Origin: Bacteroidales bacterium
Lineage (GTDB): Bacteria; Bacteroidota; Bacteroidia; Bacteroidales; JAADJA01
Assembly (NCBI GenBank): GCA_016783885.1
Contig: JADHVR010000007.1
Coordinates: 21,548 to 85,547 of the forward strand
Direction: 5' to 3'
DNA: 64,000 nucleotides
Shown here: one piece after another, positions 46,692-54,392 of the stretch
Position numbering within the stretch: the stretch's first letter is position 1
Layout of the letters: each line of letters opens with the position of its first letter
Position numbers and translations under genes: made by a program
The notes under the pieces: model-generated
What the model saw: only the letters and a program-made list of their open reading frames with translations
The model's database searches: none
Told to the model about the DNA's origin: nothing

Positions 46692-47447
46692 TTAATTGTA
46701 TCTTTTACCGAAATTAAAGTTCAAATAAAAAGTTAAAAAAAAGTAATTGGGGTCATTAAATGCCATGACAGGAACAGGTCTTGGAAAAACATCAATCATT
46801 GCGCCAATTTCAAGCGATTTTACTTTTGTCCGGTAAACACCGAAATCAAAGTCCAAACCTATTTTACTATGAATTCCCGGATAAAAACTTAACTCGTTAA
46901 AACCTTTGGTGAAAGGAGCTCTTCCAAAAATATTATCTACAAAATGTTCATCCGGGTCATATTTTTCCTCAATAATTGAATATACGTAAATCTCAGGTGA
47001 TGGCTCGAGAATAAATAAATAAATTGGTTTAGCAACCCCTAATGACACACCTCCCATATATAAAAACCTGAGTTCAACACCTCCCCAATAAGGTTTACGG
47101 TTAAGCAACCTGTGTATTCCATAAGTTCCTCTAAAAATAAAAACCGAATTTAATTTACCATAAACATAACTTTTTGAATTTGTAAAATACGGATTAATCT
47201 GTCTGTACTGTTTTGGAGATTGCATTTCAACCATTTCAATATTCAGCATTCTTTTTTTAAAAGCAGTTTTATTAAATCCTTTGCTGAACTTGACACCCCA
47301 ACCCTGTGTATGAAAAATAACTCCAAAGCTCATTTCTTTGAGCAGAAGTATATTTTTTGATGTGTCAACTACAATTTCACCTTGTGATCGTGATTGAAAA
47401 CTGATAACAAATAATCCTAATATAAACAGAGTCCTAAAACAATGCAT
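46692..47447 (-). CDS. Predicted outer-membrane beta-barrel protein
   Basis: The 251-residue product starts at the ATG at 47447, giving a signal peptide (HCFRTLFILGLFVISFQSRS). The frame is open 53 codons further upstream, but that extension is translated palindrome and unlikely to be used. The mature part has alternating strands (FGVIFHTQGWGVKFSKGF, LRFLYMGGVSLGVAK, SKIGLDFDFGVYR) and ends with an aromatic strand FFLTFYLNFNFGKRYN, typical of outer-membrane barrels. I do not recognise a named family. Confidence 0.65.
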   Translation of the reverse strand: MHCFRTLFILGLFVISFQSRSQGEIVVDTSKNILLLKEMSFGVIFHTQGWGVKFSKGFNKTAFKKRMLNIEMVEMQSPKQYRQINPYFTNSKSYVYGKLNSVFIFRGTYGIHRLLNRKPYWGGVELRFLYMGGVSLGVAKPIYLFILEPSPEIYVYSIIEEKYDPDEHFVDNIFGRAPFTKGFNELSFYPGIHSKIGLDFDFGVYRTKVKSLEIGAMIDVFPRPVPVMAFNDPNYFFLTFYLNFNFGKRYN

Positions 47448-47484
47448 CTCAAAAAGTGTGTATGGTAAAGTGTATAAAAGTAAA

Positions 47485-47520
47485 AAATATTTATCAAATA
47501 ACGTTATTTGATAAATATTT
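47485..47520. repeat. Perfect 36 bp palindrome without a loop
   Basis: The 18 bases at 47485-47502 (ending TCAAATAAC) are the exact reverse complement of 47503-47520 (starting GTTATTTGA), with no spacer. It lies between two minus-strand genes, 38 bp upstream of the barrel gene start and 35 bp after the small lipoprotein stop. A smaller hairpin, AATATGC-ACAAAA-GCATATT, sits beside it at about 47532-47551. It could be a cruciform, an operator or an attenuator. Confidence 0.85.
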
Positions 47521-47554
47521 ATTTTGGGAGGAATATGCACAAAAGCATATTTTA

Positions 47555-47683
47555 CTAATGACGTTGTTCGATCCGGAATTTTTTTGCTTCTCCGTATGCC
47601 GGACAAGTTTCAGTAGATTTACAAGACGACATAATAATCCCGATGGTAACAACTGCGAGTATAATTATAACAATTTTTTTCAT
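47555..47683 (-). CDS. Small lipoprotein of 42 residues
   Basis: Reading the minus strand from the ATG at 47683 gives 42 residues: a signal peptide (MKKIVIIILAVVTIGIIMSS) with a lipobox cysteine at 21, then CKSTETCPAYGEAKKFRIEQ and RH before TAG. The CxSxExCPAYG pattern after the lipid cysteine resembles very short lipoproteins I recall from other Bacteroidota. It is too small for most gene callers. Function is unknown; it is upstream of, and codirectional with, the barrel gene. Confidence 0.7.
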   Translation of the reverse strand: MKKIVIIILAVVTIGIIMSSCKSTETCPAYGEAKKFRIEQRH

Positions 47684-47804
47684 AGGTCTGATTTAATAAG
47701 TTTCAAAAATAAATTATTTTATATACCTGTTTTTATTAAAACATAATTTAATCAGCTATATTGCAAATAATTTGCCATCAAAGATAAATTAAAATTTTTA
47801 TTCT

Positions 47805-48482
47805 ATGACAACCATCAATCCTGTTATCGAAAACTCTTGGAAACAATTACTTTCAGAGGAATTCCGGTCGGAATATTTTTTTAAATTAAAAGAATTTATA
47901 ATACGTGAAAAAAAGAAATATAAAATATACCCTCCGGGATCGGAGATTTTTTCAGCTTTTAACTATACGCTTTTTGATAAAGTTAAAGTAGTAATACTCG
48001 GACAGGACCCATACCATGGTAAGGGGCAGGCAAATGGTTTGTGCTTTTCAGTAAAAGATGGTATCGCAAAACCCCCTTCTCTTCAAAATATTTTTAAGGA
48101 GTTACAAAACGATTTAGGGTATCCGATTCCGGTAAGCGGCAATATGGAAAAATGGGCACAACAGGGGGTGTTATTATTAAATGCCACACTTACGGTTAGG
48201 GCAGGACAAGCCGGATCGCACCAAAACAAAGGCTGGGAAAATTTTACAGATGCTGTGATAAAAACCCTTTCTGAGAAAAAGGAAAATTTAATTTTTATAC
48301 TTTGGGGCGCTTTTGCCCAGGCAAAGGAAAAATTAATCGATACTTCCAGACATTATATTATTAAATCGGCACATCCTTCCCCATTTTCAGCCGACAGGGG
48401 TTTTTTTGGCAGCCATCCGTTTTCGAGAACTAACGAATTCCTGAAAAAAGCTGGAGTGAAAGAAATAGATTGGAGTTTGTAA
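47805..48482 (+). CDS. ung: Uracil-DNA glycosylase
   Basis: The 225-residue product removes uracil from DNA. Family 1 motifs are intact: the water-activating GQDPYHGKGQANGLCFSV and the His loop HPSPFSADRGFFG. The pattern LILWGAFAQAKEKLI matches the conserved LLWGxxAxxK region. It stands alone in direction, between the lipoprotein/barrel pair and the YidE-type gene. Confidence 0.97.
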   Translation: MTTINPVIENSWKQLLSEEFRSEYFFKLKEFIIREKKKYKIYPPGSEIFSAFNYTLFDKVKVVILGQDPYHGKGQANGLCFSVKDGIAKPPSLQNIFKELQNDLGYPIPVSGNMEKWAQQGVLLLNATLTVRAGQAGSHQNKGWENFTDAVIKTLSEKKENLIFILWGAFAQAKEKLIDTSRHYIIKSAHPSPFSADRGFFGSHPFSRTNEFLKKAGVKEIDWSL

Positions 48483-48558
48483 ATTTTCTAAATAATTCTG
48501 CATCGTTTAGTTTCAGTATAACTTTATCAAATATTAAGTAAGTATTGATAATAAATCA

Positions 48559-48566
48559 TAATTTTG
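48559..48566 (+). promoter_or_regulatory. -7 promoter box of the YidE-type gene
   Basis: TAATTTTG matches TAnnTTTG. The in-frame TTG at 48564 lies inside it, so the ATG at 48582 is the likely start, with a very short leader. A TTG at 48545-48547 is too close (11 nt) to be a normal -33 element. Confidence 0.5.
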
Positions 48567-48581
48567 CCCAAAATATTTTTC

Positions 48582-50180
48582 ATGGATTTACTGAGCCATG
48601 GTTATATTATACTTATCCTGATAGTTGCTGCCGGGATCATATTAGGAAGAATTAAACTGTTTGGTTTTTCACTCGATGTTTCCGGTGTTTTATTTATTGC
48701 ATTGGTTTTAGGTCATTTTGGTTATTATGTGCCGGATGATTTCCTGGAATTAGGGCTTCTTTTATTCATATTTACAATTGGCATGCAGGCAGGCCCAGGG
48801 TTTTTTGATGCTTTTCGTAAACATGGACGTCAATTAATTCTAATTTCTTTTATTATTATGACCACCACTGCCATTGCAGCATTTTTTCTAAACCATTTTT
48901 TGGAAATTGATCCTGATTTAGGAATTGGAATATTTACAGGTGCATTAACAAGCACACCCGGTTTAGCGGCGGTTATTGAAAGCTCACAATCGCCACTTGC
49001 ACCCATAGGATATGGTGTGGCTTACCCTTTCGGTATTATCGGAGTCATTTTAATTATCGGTCTTTTACCTCGAATTCTAAAAATTGACTTGAAAAAAGAA
49101 GAAGATAATTTTATTAAAAGTGTCAAGGAAGATTTCCCGGATGTTATAGGAAGAACATTTAAAGTTGTTAATCCTAATATTGATGGGAAAACATTGGAGG
49201 AGATAGAATTGAGTAAGATTACCGGTTGCGTTGCCACACGGATTTTACATAAGGATAATGCCTATTCGCCTAATGCCGCTTCCATTGTTTATAAAGGAGA
49301 CCTGATAAGGATGGTTGGAACTGAAAAAAACCTGAAAAAAGTTGTACTGTTATTTGGCGCTCCGGTTGATGTGGATATTCCGCTTTCAAAGGAATATGAT
49401 ATCAGGTGGATCTTAATAAGCAATAAGAAAATTGTAAATAAACACTACCGTGAAGTTAATCTCTCTTCCTTTTATAATGCCAGGATTGCAAAAATTAAAA
49501 GAAGCGGTGTGGAAATAACACCTGATGCCAATAGTTGTTTTAAGCTTGGCGACCGTGTACTTGTGGCAGGAGAAAAAAACAATCTTGATAACGTTTCACA
49601 ACTACTGGGAAATGATAGCAAAAAACTATCAGAAACCGACCTGCTGCCTATTTTTCTTGGGATCTTAGGTGGCATTTTAATTGGCAAAATTCAGATACCT
49701 TTATTCGGATTATTCACAATAAATCTTGGCAATACAGGAGGAGCGTTGATAACAGGACTTATATTAAGTAAAATAGGTAAAACCGGGCCTGTAATCTGGT
49801 CCTTATCCGGTTCTGCAAATCAATTGATCAAACAATTGGGTTTATTGTTATTCCTTGCAACAATCGGGACTCAGGCAGGGGCTGAATTAATAGATACGAT
49901 TCAGCAGTATGGAATTAAATTAATTTGGGTTGCCGTTATATTAACGATTTTACCAATATTAACAGGTGTTATTGTTGGTCATTATATATATAAAATAAAT
50001 CTTCTGACACTTATGGGTATCATTACCGGAACTATGACCAGCACACCAGGTCTGGGTATTATTCAGGCTAAATCATCTTCAAATGCAGCGCCTATTGCTT
50101 ATGCCAGCGTTTATCCGATAGCCCTCGTATTAGTGATCATCTTTTCTCAGCTTTTGCTTACTCTTTCTAATTATTTTTGA
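48582..50180 (+). CDS. YidE/YbjL/AspT-family transporter with two TrkA_C domains
   Basis: The 532-residue product has two homologous membrane halves, each containing the family pattern (FIFTIGMQAGPGFFDAF and LFLATIGTQAGAELIDTI; GALTSTPGLAAVIES and GTMTSTPGLGIIQAK). Between them lie two RCK_C/TrkA_C cytoplasmic domains. AspT of this family exchanges aspartate and alanine, but most members have no known substrate. The start is the ATG at 48582, since an in-frame TTG upstream falls in the promoter. Confidence 0.9.
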   Translation: MDLLSHGYIILILIVAAGIILGRIKLFGFSLDVSGVLFIALVLGHFGYYVPDDFLELGLLLFIFTIGMQAGPGFFDAFRKHGRQLILISFIIMTTTAIAAFFLNHFLEIDPDLGIGIFTGALTSTPGLAAVIESSQSPLAPIGYGVAYPFGIIGVILIIGLLPRILKIDLKKEEDNFIKSVKEDFPDVIGRTFKVVNPNIDGKTLEEIELSKITGCVATRILHKDNAYSPNAASIVYKGDLIRMVGTEKNLKKVVLLFGAPVDVDIPLSKEYDIRWILISNKKIVNKHYREVNLSSFYNARIAKIKRSGVEITPDANSCFKLGDRVLVAGEKNNLDNVSQLLGNDSKKLSETDLLPIFLGILGGILIGKIQIPLFGLFTINLGNTGGALITGLILSKIGKTGPVIWSLSGSANQLIKQLGLLLFLATIGTQAGAELIDTIQQYGIKLIWVAVILTILPILTGVIVGHYIYKINLLTLMGIITGTMTSTPGLGIIQAKSSSNAAPIAYASVYPIALVLVIIFSQLLLTLSNYF

Positions 50181-50193
50181 AATCTAATTATTG

Positions 50194-51753
50194 TTACCAC
50201 CAAACCTGGTTTCCCTGCTCATCAATTGTAAATATTCTTTCCTCTTTCCGTGAGCCATCTTCTACAAGCCAGTAAAAGGCATTGGAAGGAACATTGTTAA
50301 ATATTAACGGACCACCTGTTGCCTTTTGCGCTCCAACTTCTTCCCATTTATTATTCCAAAAGAAAAGGGTATATTTTTTACCAATATTAAAATGAGCTTC
50401 TTCAATAAAATCAGTAGATAGTTTTGTAACTCTCTTTGTAGTGGAATAAAGCTTTAGGGTAATTCTGATTTTTGCATCCGGTATTTTATTCTCTATCTTT
50501 CCCGAGTCAGTTAACACTATGGCATTACCTGCCGGAAGTATTTTCTTATCATAATAAAATGCAGGCAAATAAGCTATTCCAAGCCCTATTTTTGTAAAAT
50601 ATGCCTTTGTGCCATGGAACCGGGTATAGTCAATTGCCTTCCATTCTCCCGTATTGAAGACACAGATATAAACAAAGTTAGTACTGTCGGGTATTCCTTC
50701 TGTTAATTCCAGTTTAATATTTTCTACCGGAACATAATCATCTGTAACATCTTTAATACAATTCCTGCCAAGATAGGGCGGTGCTTTCTCCCATTCCTGC
50801 TTTTTCTCGGCAAGGCTGTTTTTTTGAATGGCAAATGTTTTCCTGTAAACCTTTGCCAGCTTATTTCCAAGTTTATATTTTCCCGGATTAGCTTCCCCTC
50901 CCATAAAAATAATGACGCTGTCGTTTTTATTCATTGTTGCATTCCATGCGTGATTATTTCCTGTGTTTGCCCAGTATGGAGTAAAGTCACTCATAACAGG
51001 AATGCCCATTGCACGCATTGCATAAATTGCAAGATTAGTCATGTCTTCACAACGTCCCATTTTGTCTCGTAGCATCTCGGCAAGTCCCTGGTCAGTGGGA
51101 TGTTCATAATATCTCGGGTCGAACCTGAACCACGATTTTATATTATTATTAACCCACATTACCGCCTCTACCGGATCGGAAGGATCTTGTATGGAATCTT
51201 TCACCCACGACAGTTCTTCAGTAAAATAAGAACGCCAGTTTTCCAAAGGCTCACTGCTGCCGCGATAAGGCAGTATGTATTCACAAAACTGGTCGAAGCT
51301 CAGATGTTTTGCCCAAAGATTTTTATCCCAGGCTTCGTAAGCAAAATCAATATTATTTATTAAGTATTCAGCAGTTATGGTTTCATAATCTTTAAACAGT
51401 GTATCGAGTTTAAACTTTATTTTTCCCCTGATATTTTCAATCGAATCCCATCCTTGCAATAATGCGTCATAATCTTTAAAATCAAAGATGTTAAATTCAA
51501 TTTTATTATCTGCCGAATCCGTTAGCTTGAATATAGCATAGCCGTGGTCTTCCATGTTCCCGATAAGGAAATAGGCGGCTTCTTCCTTTATTACTTCGCC
51601 GGTTTCTTTATAATGCCGGATGACATTTTCAAGCTCAGCCCTGTTATTTCCGGCTTTTTCAAGGATTGCCTTTACATTTTCAGGTGGTTCAAATTCCCGT
51701 GGTCCACATGCGAATAAAAAAATTAGTGAAGTAAAAATAATTAATCGTTTCAT
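50194..51753 (-). CDS. Transglutaminase-like lipoprotein
   Basis: The 519-residue product starts with a lipoprotein signal (SLIFLFACGPREF, lipid Cys16). A transglutaminase/protease-like core at about 200-275 has the catalytic Cys in MGRCEDMTNLAIYAMRAMG and the His in NNHAWNATMN. The C-terminal half carries beta-rich domains as in related Bacteroidota surface lipoproteins. The reaction is unknown; such domains often act as proteases. A minus-strand -7 box TAAATTTG is at 51777-51784. Confidence 0.82.
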   Translation of the reverse strand: MKRLIIFTSLIFLFACGPREFEPPENVKAILEKAGNNRAELENVIRHYKETGEVIKEEAAYFLIGNMEDHGYAIFKLTDSADNKIEFNIFDFKDYDALLQGWDSIENIRGKIKFKLDTLFKDYETITAEYLINNIDFAYEAWDKNLWAKHLSFDQFCEYILPYRGSSEPLENWRSYFTEELSWVKDSIQDPSDPVEAVMWVNNNIKSWFRFDPRYYEHPTDQGLAEMLRDKMGRCEDMTNLAIYAMRAMGIPVMSDFTPYWANTGNNHAWNATMNKNDSVIIFMGGEANPGKYKLGNKLAKVYRKTFAIQKNSLAEKKQEWEKAPPYLGRNCIKDVTDDYVPVENIKLELTEGIPDSTNFVYICVFNTGEWKAIDYTRFHGTKAYFTKIGLGIAYLPAFYYDKKILPAGNAIVLTDSGKIENKIPDAKIRITLKLYSTTKRVTKLSTDFIEEAHFNIGKKYTLFFWNNKWEEVGAQKATGGPLIFNNVPSNAFYWLVEDGSRKEERIFTIDEQGNQVWW

Positions 51754-51870
51754 AGTGTGTAATTTAGTTTAAGATGCAAATTTAAGAATTGTCTGAAACT
51801 ATTTGATTTTTTTTTAGATTTGCTTTTACCTGATTATATAAATTCTATCTTTGCATTTTAAATAATAAAA

Positions 51871-52530
51871 ATGAGAGTTTACAAGTTTAATTCTTTTATC
51901 AGCATTTTTTTAGTACTTATATTAGCCTGTTTTACTTTATTTTCCTGCCGTCAAAACAGTCCGCAACATTATTATAAAAACGGAAGCGCTAAGTACCAGC
52001 TAAAATTCTATTCAGGAGCTATAATAGATTTTGAAAAAGCCATTGAATTAAAACCTGATTTTGCCGATGCTTATTACGCAAAAGCAATTTGTGAAAGCGA
52101 ATTAAAGCAATATGAAAATGCTTTAACAGACTTTAATAAAGTTTTAGAACTAGAACCAACAAATAAAGATGCAATCTTCAGCAGAGCATTTTACATTAAA
52201 GAAAAAACTGGTGATTTTAAAGGAGCCATTCAGGATTATAACAAATTTATCGAACTGAATAAAAACGGAGATAATGCTTTTGCTTATAATAACAGGGGAT
52301 TTTCAAAATTCAAGATTAACGACCTGGAAGGCGCGATAAAAGATATTGAAAAATCAATCCTTCTTAATCCAAAAAATTCTTTTGCCTATAAGAACAGGGC
52401 GCTTGTTTACATAGCCATTGACAGCCTGAACCAGGCTTGTGAGGACCTGAATAAAGCGGTTGGGTTAGGGTTTACCAAAGAATACGGCAAGGAAGCTGAA
52501 GAATTAATTAATAAATATTGCAATCGTTAA
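51871..52530 (+). CDS. TPR-repeat lipoprotein
   Basis: The 219-residue product has a lipoprotein signal with Cys26 (FTLFSCRQN). At least four TPR units follow, for example YSGAIIDFEKAIELKPDFAD, YENALTDFNKVLELEPTN and LEGAIKDIEKSILLNPKN. TPR proteins scaffold protein complexes; this one would lie on the periplasmic or outer-membrane side. A -7 box TATCTTTG is at 51846-51853. It is divergent from the transglutaminase-like gene. Confidence 0.88.
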   Translation: MRVYKFNSFISIFLVLILACFTLFSCRQNSPQHYYKNGSAKYQLKFYSGAIIDFEKAIELKPDFADAYYAKAICESELKQYENALTDFNKVLELEPTNKDAIFSRAFYIKEKTGDFKGAIQDYNKFIELNKNGDNAFAYNNRGFSKFKINDLEGAIKDIEKSILLNPKNSFAYKNRALVYIAIDSLNQACEDLNKAVGLGFTKEYGKEAEELINKYCNR

Positions 52531-52564
52531 TATTAAGATAATATTTAGAAAGTAACGAAAATCC

Positions 52565-52640
52565 CGGATTACAGATCTTTATTATATTATATTTCTTTTC
52601 GGATTAGCCTTCACGCTTTCCTACGCCCAAATCAGAAAAA
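52565..52640 (-). repeat. Decayed copy of the left REP hairpin element
   Basis: Read on the minus strand, this segment has CTGATTTGGGCGTAGG, TAATCCGAAA and later TGTAATCC in the same order and spacing as the left elements at 61331 and 62523. Several bases differ (TTCTGATT instead of TTCGGATT). It fills most of the 122 bp spacer between the TPR and ABC-2 permease genes. Confidence 0.6.
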
Positions 52641-52652
52641 GCTTTGAAATTT

Positions 52653-53462
52653 TCATGAAATATCTCTCCGCCCAAATTGCCACAAACTTATAAATAAGCA
52701 AACTAGTATTAAAGATGATAAGATACTAATATCCGTCAGGAAATTGCCATGATTAAACATAAGTTTTTGAGGTTCGTAATATGTAAAAATATTAAAAGGT
52801 TTGATAAATGCAATGGATTCCCATAATTGGCTCAAAAAATGTAATAAATAAAAAATGAGGGTTAATACGGCGCTGATGTTGCCGGTTTTGTTTCCTTTTT
52901 CCCCGAATGTTGTTATTATCATAGTATAACTCATTATCAGGATGAATAGAAGCCACTGATTGAAACTGATCTGCATCATCTTAGTTATTATCTCCTGAGA
53001 AAGATGATGGAAAATCGCAATAGCTGAAAGTGATCCGATCAAAGCTGCTAAAATAATCGTAAACAAAATCAGGCAACCTGATACCCATAATGAGATAATA
53101 AATGAATGGCGTTTGAAAGGATGTGCAAGCAACAACTCCAGTGTCCCCGATTCCATTTCGCGGGTAATGTGGTGCAATGGTATATTTATGGCATTGATAG
53201 CCAGTAAAGCCAGCACCAGGGGATGATTAAAACCAAAAGCCGCCGCACCCTGAAAACTTAAAGTGTTAAAAAAGCTGTCATTAAGAAATATTCGTAGTTT
53301 CTCAGGTAACTGTTCAATGATAGCAGTAATAATAGATGAAGTATCTGCTGTGGAAATCAGATATAAAATCAAAAATTGCAACAGCGTTATAAAACCCATG
53401 CTAAAGATAGCAAAGCCCCTGTTATTTTTCCAGATTAAATGCCAATACGATAATCTAATCAT
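52653..53462 (-). CDS. ABC-2-type transporter permease
   Basis: The 269-residue product has about six membrane helices. Features include ITREMESGTLELLLAHPFKR, the conserved amphipathic segment of ABC-2 permeases that contacts the ATPase. Its start overlaps the end of the upstream ATPase gene by 8 bp, so they form one exporter. The similarity to bacteriocin or multidrug efflux permeases does not fix a substrate. Confidence 0.85.
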   Translation of the reverse strand: MIRLSYWHLIWKNNRGFAIFSMGFITLLQFLILYLISTADTSSIITAIIEQLPEKLRIFLNDSFFNTLSFQGAAAFGFNHPLVLALLAINAINIPLHHITREMESGTLELLLAHPFKRHSFIISLWVSGCLILFTIILAALIGSLSAIAIFHHLSQEIITKMMQISFNQWLLFILIMSYTMIITTFGEKGNKTGNISAVLTLIFYLLHFLSQLWESIAFIKPFNIFTYYEPQKLMFNHGNFLTDISILSSLILVCLFISLWQFGRRDIS

Positions 53463-54354
53463 CTCTCTGATCCCGATAATAATTCATAAATACTTCTTCA
53501 AGGTCGGGCCTGGGAAATACAAAGTCTTCCAATGGCAAATCTGCCAAGCTTTTTAACAATGTATCTTTCCTGCCTGTTACAATAAACTCATATTTTAAAC
53601 CTTGTTTTTTTATAATCCTTGCACCGGGAAGTTCAAACCGGTCTAATGGTTTTCGCAGAGTAAGTTCCAGTTTTCGGTATAACTTCTTTTTCATATCCTC
53701 TATTGACTCTATAGCCACTATTTCTCCTTTGCGAATAATTGCCAGGCGGTGACAGACTTTTTCAACCTCTGAAAGATTGTGAGATGAAAAGAAGGTCGTA
53801 CAGCCCATATTTTGATATTTATGTAAAAGATCATAGAATTCTTCCTGCATTAAAGGATCAAGACCGGTAGTCGGTTCATCAAGGATTAACAGTTCAGGAC
53901 GATGAAAAAAAGCCTGAATAATACCTAACTTTTGTAATGTGCCGTGGGACAGATGTTTAATTTTTCGTTTCAAATCGCCATTCGCCAAGCCAAAACGGTC
54001 TAATAGGCCTGGTTCAATATAACGTGGCACTTTTCGCAAGTCTGCAAGCAGGTTCAGAAATTCCTTTCCGGTCAGATTTCCATAAGCAGAAAAATTTCCT
54101 GGCAAATAGCCACATTTTTGGCGAATTTCAAACGAATTGCTTTTTACATCCTTTCCAAAAATTACAATTTTTCCGCTTGTTGGCCGAAGCAGATCCAATA
54201 AAAGGCGAATGGTAGTTGTTTTTCCTGCACCGTTAGGACCCAGAAATCCGAAGATTTCTCCCCGGTTTACCTCAAAAGAGATTTCTTTCACTCCTGCGAT
54301 TCTGCCATAATACTTAGTTAATTGTTCTGTATATATTATTTGGCTATCCCGCAT
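53455..54354 (-). CDS. ABC transporter ATP-binding protein of an ABC-2 exporter
   Basis: The 299-residue product has Walker A GPNGAGKTTTIRLLL, Walker B LLILDEPTTGLDP and the H-loop SSHNLSEVE. The signature LSHGTLQKLGIIQAF departs from LSGGQ in the way usual for CcmA/NatA-type drug or lipid exporters. A C-terminal domain of about 80 residues (from YRKLELTLRKPL) is typical of this class. It pairs with the downstream permease. Confidence 0.92.
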   Translation of the reverse strand: MRDSQIIYTEQLTKYYGRIAGVKEISFEVNRGEIFGFLGPNGAGKTTTIRLLLDLLRPTSGKIVIFGKDVKSNSFEIRQKCGYLPGNFSAYGNLTGKEFLNLLADLRKVPRYIEPGLLDRFGLANGDLKRKIKHLSHGTLQKLGIIQAFFHRPELLILDEPTTGLDPLMQEEFYDLLHKYQNMGCTTFFSSHNLSEVEKVCHRLAIIRKGEIVAIESIEDMKKKLYRKLELTLRKPLDRFELPGARIIKKQGLKYEFIVTGRKDTLLKSLADLPLEDFVFPRPDLEEVFMNYYRDQRDD

Positions 54355-54392
54355 TTATTTCTAATCAGTTTAGAATAAATTTTATTGTATCA

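Noticed and set aside
47448..47606. Long N-terminal extension of the barrel protein and the 96-codon plus-strand frame at 47456-47746
   Set aside because: Both read through the perfect palindrome, which encodes the same residues (IYQITLFDKY) on both strands, and both run over the small lipoprotein gene or its spacer.
48564..48581. TTG start of the YidE-type transporter
   Set aside because: It lies inside the TAATTTTG promoter box; the ATG at 48582 is better placed.
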